Source of the DNA: Candidatus Latescibacterota bacterium
Lineage (GTDB): Bacteria > Latescibacterota > UBA2968 > UBA8231
NCBI GenBank assembly: GCA_022825185.1
Contig: JAJDYK010000337.1
Location: 1-18,373 of the forward strand
Reading direction: 5' to 3'
Length of the DNA stretch: 18,373 nucleotides
The position numbers were made by a program, and so were the translations under genes. The notes under the pieces were generated by a model. It searched no databases and was not told where the DNA came from. It was given only the letters and a program-made list of their open reading frames with translations. Of the stretch, positions 8,536 to 14,892 are shown piece after piece (position 1 is the stretch's first letter; every line of letters starts with the position of its first letter).

Positions 8536-10659
8536 ATGCTTAGGTCTTTGTCTTTCTTCGTCTGCACGATTTTGCTCACCGTTGCTCAGGTGAACGCCCG
8601 AACCGAATTCCATCTGGGCGGCGCGGACGGCCCATCTTGGCAGGACGCCCGTAGCCAAGCCGAAGTGGGTGCGTATCTGGTCTATGACGCCAACGGCGAA
8701 CTGCTCAAAAGCGTTGCTGTGGGCACGCCTCAGCAAGAGACCGGTGGGGACACCCTCGTCGATTTCTCCGACATCTCCATCCGCCCCCGCTTCATCGATC
8801 CTTCCGAAAACTTGGCTCTGACCGATCTAAGCGCCGAGTCAAACGAGGTCCCCCTAAACTTCACCGGGGGGGAAGTCAGCGTATCCTACGGAGGTGGAAA
8901 TTCGGCTTACAATTGCCTCTTCGCCGGCAACAATGCCCCCCTCAACAAGCTCATGCTCGATGCCAATCCGGTATCCGCCCAGTTTCGCCCCTTCTCGCAG
9001 GATCCCAACAAAGCACCGGGCATCGGACTGGGGCGTCCTTTCTACGACGCCATTATATTCGATTTCGGTGCCAATGTGCCGATCAACCGCATTCGCTTCT
9101 ATCCGCGCCTCAGCCAAGAGGAAGACCGCCTACTGATCGAAGATTTTGCCGAGCCCAAGCCGGCCCTTGAGTCCTTTGGTGAAGATAGCTTCGCCGATAA
9201 TTTCGTGGGCTGGTTTGACATCCGCGTGGGCGACGCTTCGCTGCCCTTTCAAGACGGCGCGTGCGGGCGCACGCCCGGCAGGCGCTGGATCACCAAAAAC
9301 GACCCCTTGCTGAGCGTGCTGCACTCCACCCGCGAAAACCTCGACGTAGTGACCGATCTGCGCTTCAAGCGGCAGTCCATCCGCTTTCTCACCTTCCAAG
9401 CCTATCCCTTGCGCAACTGGGAACTCGCCGAGTTTGAAATCTACGGCGAAGGGTTCGTCGAAGAGATGACCTACATTACCCAAATCTTGGACTTTGGCCG
9501 CCCGATTAGCTGGGGCCAAATCCGCTGGAGTGGCGAGTTGCCCGAGGGCGCCCGAGCGGAGATCCGCACCCGCACCGGGCACACTCCCGACCCCAAGCTC
9601 TACTTCGCCCCCAACAACAACGGCGATCTGGACCAAATCACCCTGAAGGACTACTTAAAGATCGACGCGCTGTCCCGCCTGCCCACCCAGTACGATACTG
9701 AAAACTGGAGTTTCTGGTCGCCACCCTACGATTTTGCCGCCGGCTTGCGCGACGAGACATTGCCCGCCGAAGCTTGGCAGGACGGCACGCCTTTGCTCTC
9801 GCCAGGTCCCAGCCGGTATATCCAGATCGCCATCAAGTTTTTTTCTGCTCCCTTTGCCGCCCCCCGGCTGGATCAGCTCTCACTACAGTTGGGTGAGGCA
9901 CCTGCGGCCCAAGAAGTCGTCGGCGAGATTTGGCCCATCGAAGTGGACTCTTTCGAGCCTACCACCTTCACCTATGTGGTGCTGCCCTCCTTTGCGGCGG
10001 ACAATATCGGCTTCAATCGCCTAGAGATTCTAACTCACGCCCGAGTAGATACTATAGAGGCGGTCGTACTCGATGGGTCCCCAGTGGACCTCGATCTTTT
10101 TCCCTATGATATCCGCGACGACCGGATCGTAGTCGAATTTCCAGCGGTGAAGGGCGAAGAAGACAGCTTCAAGCAGTTGGAGGTAGTTTTCAACGCGCCC
10201 GTGCTGCGCTTCGGCACTGAATTCAGTAGCTGGGTCTTCAACAGCGAGGACCCCGATCAGATCCGCCAGCAGGTCCGGCCTGGCAACGCCACCTTCCGCT
10301 TTTCCGGCGATGTGCTCGCCGTTAAAACCCCAGTGGGCGGCAATTTGCTGGTCAACGTGGAAGTCGGCCCCAACCCCTTTACGCCCAATGGCGACGGCCT
10401 CAACGAGACGCTAACCATCGCCTACAATCTGCGCGAAGTGGCGACGGACCGCACGGTCTCTGTGCATATTTACAATCTAGCCGGGCAAGAGGTGGTCACA
10501 TTGCCCCCAACGCGGTCTCGAAGTGGGCAGTTTCGCCAAGAGTGGGATGGCACCGACGCCAGCGGCCAGCGCGTCCCTCCGGGGCTCTACCTGTACGAAC
10601 TGTCCCTCAATGTCGAGCAAAAGGAAAGAAAAATGGGGTTCCTCGGGGTGGCGTATTAA
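8536..10659 (+). CDS. Modular secreted surface protein with discoidin-like and FlgD-type Ig C-terminal domains (paralog C)
   Basis: A 707-residue protein from the ATG at 8536, with a signal peptide (MLRSLSFFVCTILLTVAQ, cleavage likely at VNA-RTE). Its architecture copies paralog B. There is an N-terminal LGGADGPSW segment (B has LGEGGELDW), a discoidin-like region with NRIRFYPR near residue 182 and FEIYGEGF near 300, and then AEIRTRT. The GEIWPIEV domain begins near 460, and the final 100 residues are the Ig-like module with NPFTPNGDGLNE, IYNLAGQE, WDGTD and VPPGLY, ending in GVAY. The last 12 bases of the coding region (GTGGCGTATTAA) are identical to those of paralog B. The protein is probably exported to the cell surface and may bind glycans or matrix; this is inference from fold resemblance. 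No enzyme motif is seen. The CBM9-like gene follows on the same strand after 203 bases. Confidence 0.87.
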   Translation: MLRSLSFFVCTILLTVAQVNARTEFHLGGADGPSWQDARSQAEVGAYLVYDANGELLKSVAVGTPQQETGGDTLVDFSDISIRPRFIDPSENLALTDLSAESNEVPLNFTGGEVSVSYGGGNSAYNCLFAGNNAPLNKLMLDANPVSAQFRPFSQDPNKAPGIGLGRPFYDAIIFDFGANVPINRIRFYPRLSQEEDRLLIEDFAEPKPALESFGEDSFADNFVGWFDIRVGDASLPFQDGACGRTPGRRWITKNDPLLSVLHSTRENLDVVTDLRFKRQSIRFLTFQAYPLRNWELAEFEIYGEGFVEEMTYITQILDFGRPISWGQIRWSGELPEGARAEIRTRTGHTPDPKLYFAPNNNGDLDQITLKDYLKIDALSRLPTQYDTENWSFWSPPYDFAAGLRDETLPAEAWQDGTPLLSPGPSRYIQIAIKFFSAPFAAPRLDQLSLQLGEAPAAQEVVGEIWPIEVDSFEPTTFTYVVLPSFAADNIGFNRLEILTHARVDTIEAVVLDGSPVDLDLFPYDIRDDRIVVEFPAVKGEEDSFKQLEVVFNAPVLRFGTEFSSWVFNSEDPDQIRQQVRPGNATFRFSGDVLAVKTPVGGNLLVNVEVGPNPFTPNGDGLNETLTIAYNLREVATDRTVSVHIYNLAGQEVVTLPPTRSRSGQFRQEWDGTDASGQRVPPGLYLYELSLNVEQKERKMGFLGVAY

Positions 10660-10681
10660 GGGTCTCTATGCACCATACTGT

Positions 10682-10715
10682 TTGACATTTTTTTGCGATT
10701 GTCGTAGGGTATAGC
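10682..10715 (+). promoter_or_regulatory. Candidate promoter upstream of the CBM9-like gene
   Basis: A perfect TTGACA (10682-10687) lies just after paralog C. The -10 candidates are poor: TAGGGT (10705-10710) at 17 bases, or TATAGC (10710-10715) at 22. The TTTGACA…GCGATT pattern resembles the spacer before the gene at 1319. If real, transcription would leave a leader of about 140 bases. Confidence 0.25.
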
Positions 10716-10760
10716 CAAAATTTTGTTAGCCGCAGCCAAACCTTCCACGTGCCGGTCATT

Positions 10761-10770
10761 GAAAGGAGGT
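10761..10770 (+). promoter_or_regulatory. Orphan perfect Shine-Dalgarno sequence in a leader
   Basis: GAAAGGAGGT contains a full anti-16S complement, but no ATG, GTG or TTG occurs in the next 15 bases. It lies about 90 bases before the real start at 10863, which has its own site. It could be a ribosome standby site or a remnant of a lost start. Confidence 0.35.
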
Positions 10771-10845
10771 TTTTCGACAGGCGATTTTCTTCGCAACGCA
10801 TCCCTCTACTCAAATCTGGTCCCATGACCAATATACCGATATTCT

Positions 10846-10852
10846 GAGGAGG
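10846..10852 (+). promoter_or_regulatory. Ribosome binding site of the CBM9-like gene
   Basis: GAGGAGG sits ten bases before the ATG at 10863, a somewhat long spacing. The surrounding TTCTGAGGAGGT (10842-10853) is identical to the sequence at 1303-1314. Confidence 0.65.
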
Positions 10853-10862
10853 TTTTCTCAAC

Positions 10863-11750
10863 ATGCAAAAAATTGCAAAAGGACTGATGGTCCTGCTAGT
10901 ATCGGCTGGGCTCGCTAGCGCCCACAACCCACCGGGTGAGTTATTCTTTCTCTTTCAGTTTCCCGATAACGCTGTGCCGACCATAGACGGCGACCTTTCC
11001 GACTGGAGTATCGTCCCGGATAGGCCCTATGTGATCCGCAGCGACAAGCTCTACGACCCAGCTCAGTTCCACGAGGCGGGTCGCGGCGAGCTCGATCTCA
11101 GCGACTTCAACCCGCTGCACATCCTCGGTTGGAACGAAAATTTCAACAAGCTCTACTTCGCCAACCAAGTCTTTGACAATATCCACAATACCGACCGCGA
11201 AGATCCGGCCCGCCATTGGGACGACGACAACTGGGAGGTGGAAGTCAACCCCACCCACCTAGCGGCCGACGAGCAAAACCTCTCCGACGAGCCGGTGAAC
11301 CGGATTGCCTATAAATGGGTCGTGCCGCCGATTGAAGGAGTCTATCAGTCGCTCGAGCCCATCGGCAACCTAGCTTGGCTTTCGGACGGTGGCGACTTTA
11401 CTTCGTATGGCTGGTCCTTTGATGGCGACATGTTCGGCGAAAGCACCTATTACTATGAGCTAGGTATTACGCCGATTGCCGAGATTCCCCGGGAGGGTGC
11501 CACGCCCGACAATATCGAGATTTACGACCTCGAAGAGGAAGATATCATCCACATCTCGATCAACAACGGCGATATTGACGCCCCCCAGTCCGACCACGCC
11601 TATCAGGGTTTCTGGGGTACCACCCCGGAGAGCAGCAATATCGCGCTGAACGACTTTGTCCTCGCTCCGCTCGAAGAGGGCATTGACTTTTCAGCGACGA
11701 GCGTCGAAGCAATCAGTTGGGGCCAGCTCAAGAGCAGTTTGGACCGCTAA
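10863..11750 (+). CDS. Secreted CBM9/DOMON-like carbohydrate-binding protein
   Basis: A 295-residue protein with a signal peptide (MQKIAKGLMVLLVSAGLASA-HNPP). The mature N-terminus has PTIDGDLSDWSIV, the typical opening of CBM9-like/DOMON-fold domains, which bind sugars or reducing ends in xylanases and in stand-alone exported proteins. Later features fit the same beta-sandwich: LYFANQVFDN, HWDDDNWEVEVNP and YYYELGITPIAEIP. The protein ends soon after the domain and carries no enzyme module and no FlgD-type tail, unlike paralogs A-C. It may therefore be a free periplasmic or secreted binding protein. A GAGGAGG ribosome site precedes it, and an intrinsic terminator lies 30 bases past the stop. 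It converges on the CRTAC1-like gene with 17 bases between stops. The specific ligand cannot be told. Confidence 0.75.
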   Translation: MQKIAKGLMVLLVSAGLASAHNPPGELFFLFQFPDNAVPTIDGDLSDWSIVPDRPYVIRSDKLYDPAQFHEAGRGELDLSDFNPLHILGWNENFNKLYFANQVFDNIHNTDREDPARHWDDDNWEVEVNPTHLAADEQNLSDEPVNRIAYKWVVPPIEGVYQSLEPIGNLAWLSDGGDFTSYGWSFDGDMFGESTYYYELGITPIAEIPREGATPDNIEIYDLEEEDIIHISINNGDIDAPQSDHAYQGFWGTTPESSNIALNDFVLAPLEEGIDFSATSVEAISWGQLKSSLDR

Positions 11751-11767
11751 AGCCCTCTGCTAGCTTC

Positions 11768-14743
11768 TTACTTATCTCCAAGCCCTCGTTTCGCTGTTGT
11801 CTGCGAATCGGGGGCTTTCTTTTGTACGAGCTTCTCGCGCGCCAAGCGCAACTGACTCACCGCGCGGGGATAGCGCGGGTCCAGCCGCAGCACGGCCTCC
11901 CACTCGCGAATGGCCGCTGCGTACCGCCCCTGTGCGGCATATACTTGTGCCAGCGCATCGCGGGCCTCGACCAAGGTGGAATCGACGTTCAGGACCGCTT
12001 TGAAGGTCTCTACCGCCTGCTGCAAATCGCCCTGCTGGGCGTAGGCCATGCCTAGTTTGGTCCGCACTGCCTGCAAATCCGGCTGCAACGCCAGCGCCCG
12101 ACGATAAGCGACGATAGCCTGTTCATAGTCGCGGAGTTGGTGGTAGGCTTGGCCTAGATCGGCAAAGGCCCCTACCATATCCGGCTGCAGCTTGCAGGCC
12201 CGCTCATAGGCCACAATCGCAGCTCGCAATTCACTCTTGTAGTGCAGCGCAGCACCCAAGCCGTAATGGGACGGCGCATAGCTGGAGTCGATGACGATGA
12301 CCTGGCGAAAGGTGGCAAGGGCCTCCTCAATGCGTCCCTGTGCCACGTAGGCTTCGCCCAGTAGATGGCGAGATTCAATGTCGCCTGGGAAGGCGGCTAA
12401 GTTCTCCAGATGGCGCTGCACTTGGTCTTGCACAGGCCGCAACTGTGCAAAAATTTGCCGCTGCCGTGCGGCCGTCTGCTTCCTCCCCTGTCGCTCATAA
12501 ATACGGGATAGATTCAAGTGCGGATGCGGATGCCACGGTGCTTGGCGCACTGCGTGCTCGAACGCCGAGCTCGCCGCCGTCAGGTTGCCGCTGCGGAGTT
12601 GGGCCAGTCCCAGTCGGTTGTAGTTTTCCCATTCAGGGTTCAGGGCCACGGCGCGCTTGAGGAACTGAATGGCCCTGTCTTTGCGATTGAGATCCATATA
12701 AATCGCTCCCAGAAGCGGATAGACCTGCACCCACGCCGAATCGCGGGCTACCACCTCTTCCAAAACCACCGCGGCCTCCTCGGCCCGCCCCAATCCCGAA
12801 TAGAGCGCAATCCCCAAGGAGTAGTAGGTTTTGAGACTGTCCGGCTGCATGTGGATGGACGCTCTCAAAGCGTCAATCGCCTCTTCGTAGCGCCCCTGTC
12901 TATAGAGTTCTACTCCCGCTTTATAGTGGTCTGTAGCCGTCTGGTCGTCCCTTGCCGCGTAGCGAGTGGCCGTCAGCCGGCTGTCCATTTGGACTGGCTG
13001 CTTGCGTGCGACCAAGTCTTCTGTATCCGCTGGCCCGACATAACTAGCAACGATGTCCTCTTCCCCCTCCTGCACCACCAAGTAGCGCCGAGTCTCCGGT
13101 CGCTCCAATACCTGTACCCGACCACTGGGCCAACGGATCTCTACGCGCTCCACTTCCTCGGCTGCCCCCAACCCGAAGAGCACCCGACCGTCGCTTTGTG
13201 ATAAGTACCCCACTCCGCGCTGTACTTCCCGCATCTGCTGTCCATTATCCGCCAAGAGCACGACCCGCGCCCCCAGTGCGTCGCGGTTGCTTTCAGTACC
13301 GACCAGTTCGAGCCCCAGCCAATTGCTGCGGCTCCCGCCGAGATTGTGCAAAAGAGTCGGCGCGTCGTTCAGGTTCACGACCAGCAGGTCTAAATCGCCG
13401 TCGTTGTCGTAGTCGCCCAGCGCCCCGCCGCGACTGACCTTTTCTTCGGCAAAGCCTTGCCCAACTGCAGCTCCTACCTCGACAAATGTTCCACCCGCAT
13501 TCTGATAGAGCAGGTTGCGCTGGGCGTAGCGCAGTCCCGAAGGATGCTGGGCGACCTGGGGGTAGATGTGCCCGTTGACCGCGAACAGGTCCAACCATCC
13601 ATCGTTGTCGTAGTCGAAAAAACCCGTGCTCCAGCCCAAGTAGGGACGCACCTCACCACCTAGCCCTGCTGCTGCTGTAAAATCGACGAATTGACCGTCT
13701 CCTTGATTCTGGTACAGCGTGTTGACGTCGTCCGAAAAGTGGGTCATGTACAGGTCCAAATCGCCGTCATTGTCGTAGTCGCCAGCCGCCGCGCCCATGC
13801 CGGCCTGCGCCCGCCCATCCTCGCTGTAGGCCGCCCCAGCAAAGGCCGCCACTTCTGTCAATTGCCAATGCCCGTCGTTGCGATAGAGCAGGTTGGGGTA
13901 GCCGTCGTTGGCCACGTAGAGATCCTGATCGCCGTCGCCGTCGCCGTCTAAAAAAACCACTCCCAAGGACGCCTGCTTGTCTGCGGCAATCCCCGTCGTT
14001 TGGCTCACATCCGCAAAGCCAGCCCCGCCCTCGTTGCGGTAGAGCACGTTGGCTTGAGGCACCATGCCGTGCGGGCCGCAATAGACATCTAGCCCCTTGA
14101 AGCCACTACAGAGTTGGCCGCCGCCGGGCGGGTTTTCCAAGTCAAAGATCAAATAGTTGGCCACGTAGAGATCTAAAAATCCGTCGGCATCCACGTCTCC
14201 AAATGCCGCGCTAGTTCCCCAGCCATCGTCTTCTACGCCCATCTCGACCTCGGCAAACCTTTCCCCATCGTTGCGATAGAATACATTAGGCCCCCAATAG
14301 GTCACGTACAGGTCCAGATCGCCGTCGTTGTCGTAGTCGCCTACCGCGCACCCCATACCCCAACCCGTCCGCCGCAGACCAGCCTCATCGGTTTTGTCCT
14401 CGAAGACGCGCCCACTGGTCCCTTCGCTGTTGCGGTAGAGCCGATTGGTGTGATGCGAGGAATCGGCCTCCACTTGCGTACTATTGACCAAAAACAGGTC
14501 GAGATACCCATCGCCATCGTAGTCGAAAAAGGCGGCACCCGACGACATCGATTCGAGGATATAGCGCTGCTCTGAGCCACCGGAGACTTGGCGGAAATCG
14601 AGACCGACAATCTCGGTCACATCGACGAATTGCACTTCGGCTGTCGCTGTTTCGATCTCCGCTTCCGGCTCGCACCCTACTCCCAACATCAGGCTTACAA
14701 GCCCCATGCCGGCGATCCATCCACGCATTAGTTTCATTTCCAT
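11768..14743 (-). CDS. CRTAC1-like lipoprotein: seven FG-GAP/VCBS repeats, ASPIC/UnbV domain and TPR array
   Basis: The frame opens at 14830, but a lipoprotein signal (MKLMRGWIAGMGLVSLMLGVGC, Cys24 from 14743) shows that translation starts at 14743, 14737 or 14728. I chose 14743 (991 residues); no clear ribosome site separates the three. After the lipobox come seven D-x-D-x-D-G calcium loops (such as DYDGDGYLDL, DYDNDGDLDL, DVDADGFLDL), as expected for a seven-bladed beta-propeller. The family motif CSGFKGLDVYCGPHG lies between blades. Residues about 473-548 are the ASPIC/UnbV domain (NWLGLELVG… ALGARV… GYLSQSDGRVLFGLG… VEIRWPSG). Residues about 604-975 form about ten TPRs. The product is probably an envelope-anchored scaffold that binds calcium and partner proteins or glycans; its precise role is unknown for bacterial members. 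It is convergent with the CBM9-like gene and divergent from the esterase. Confidence 0.9.
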   Translation of the reverse strand: MEMKLMRGWIAGMGLVSLMLGVGCEPEAEIETATAEVQFVDVTEIVGLDFRQVSGGSEQRYILESMSSGAAFFDYDGDGYLDLFLVNSTQVEADSSHHTNRLYRNSEGTSGRVFEDKTDEAGLRRTGWGMGCAVGDYDNDGDLDLYVTYWGPNVFYRNDGERFAEVEMGVEDDGWGTSAAFGDVDADGFLDLYVANYLIFDLENPPGGGQLCSGFKGLDVYCGPHGMVPQANVLYRNEGGAGFADVSQTTGIAADKQASLGVVFLDGDGDGDQDLYVANDGYPNLLYRNDGHWQLTEVAAFAGAAYSEDGRAQAGMGAAAGDYDNDGDLDLYMTHFSDDVNTLYQNQGDGQFVDFTAAAGLGGEVRPYLGWSTGFFDYDNDGWLDLFAVNGHIYPQVAQHPSGLRYAQRNLLYQNAGGTFVEVGAAVGQGFAEEKVSRGGALGDYDNDGDLDLLVVNLNDAPTLLHNLGGSRSNWLGLELVGTESNRDALGARVVLLADNGQQMREVQRGVGYLSQSDGRVLFGLGAAEEVERVEIRWPSGRVQVLERPETRRYLVVQEGEEDIVASYVGPADTEDLVARKQPVQMDSRLTATRYAARDDQTATDHYKAGVELYRQGRYEEAIDALRASIHMQPDSLKTYYSLGIALYSGLGRAEEAAVVLEEVVARDSAWVQVYPLLGAIYMDLNRKDRAIQFLKRAVALNPEWENYNRLGLAQLRSGNLTAASSAFEHAVRQAPWHPHPHLNLSRIYERQGRKQTAARQRQIFAQLRPVQDQVQRHLENLAAFPGDIESRHLLGEAYVAQGRIEEALATFRQVIVIDSSYAPSHYGLGAALHYKSELRAAIVAYERACKLQPDMVGAFADLGQAYHQLRDYEQAIVAYRRALALQPDLQAVRTKLGMAYAQQGDLQQAVETFKAVLNVDSTLVEARDALAQVYAAQGRYAAAIREWEAVLRLDPRYPRAVSQLRLAREKLVQKKAPDSQTTAKRGLGDK
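11780..11824 (+). terminator. Intrinsic terminator of the CBM9-like gene, inside the opposing coding region
   Basis: Left arm 11780-11794 and right arm 11803-11817 pair over 15 positions: 13 Watson-Crick pairs, one G-T wobble and one T-T mismatch. The loop is eight bases, and TCTTTTG follows on the plus strand. It begins 30 bases after the stop at 11750. The arms are also the last codons of the minus-strand gene ending at 11768. On the minus strand no T-run follows, so it should act in one direction only. Confidence 0.75.
13394..14341 (-). repeat. Near-identical 24-base repeats coding for FG-GAP calcium loops
   Basis: A 24-base sequence coding for DYDNDGD is identical at 13394-13417 and 14318-14341, and differs at one base at 13760-13783. 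Related but more diverged copies lie near 13597-13618 and 14505-14527. They are the DNA of propeller blades, not a CRISPR. Identity at synonymous positions suggests recent duplication or gene conversion among blades. Confidence 0.7.
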
Positions 14744-14892
14744 AGAGTAGAGAAGGTTGCCCTGCCCACTGCCCAAAATACGCAATAACGTGCAAAAATA
14801 AACCCATCGTCTATCATTGAGATTGACCATATATTCTCTGTAGAAAACAGGTACCTATCCAAACACCGAAGAAGAAGAATTGCATAGAACGC

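Noticed and set aside
8409..8579. N-terminal extension of paralog B to an ATG at 8579
   Set aside because: It would overlap the start of the divergent paralog C and gives a basic, non-signal leader. The ATG at 8408 has a ribosome site and begins a proper signal peptide.
9130..9636. Open frame of 168 codons on the minus strand within paralog C
   Set aside because: It lies opposite the discoidin-like region of a solid gene, with no signal, motif or ribosome site.
12518..13201. Open frame of 227 codons on the plus strand within the TPR/ASPIC gene
   Set aside because: It is antisense to well-recognised domains, with no ribosome site and a low-complexity, Arg/Val-rich product; it is a shadow of G+C-rich coding DNA.
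13390..14530. CRISPR-like regularly recurring 24-base sequences
   Set aside because: The repeats are unevenly spaced and fall exactly on calcium-loop codons of propeller blades; there are no unique spacers of even length and no cas genes.
14744..14830. N-terminal extension of the CRTAC1-like gene to an ATG at 14830
   Set aside because: The extra residues would bury the lipoprotein signal and lipobox, which are clear when translation starts at 14743 or just inside.
14744..14892. Promoters in the divergent spacer before the esterase
   Set aside because: TATATT (14830-14835) and TTGACC (14823-14828) occur but cannot be paired at a normal spacing; no promoter is called.
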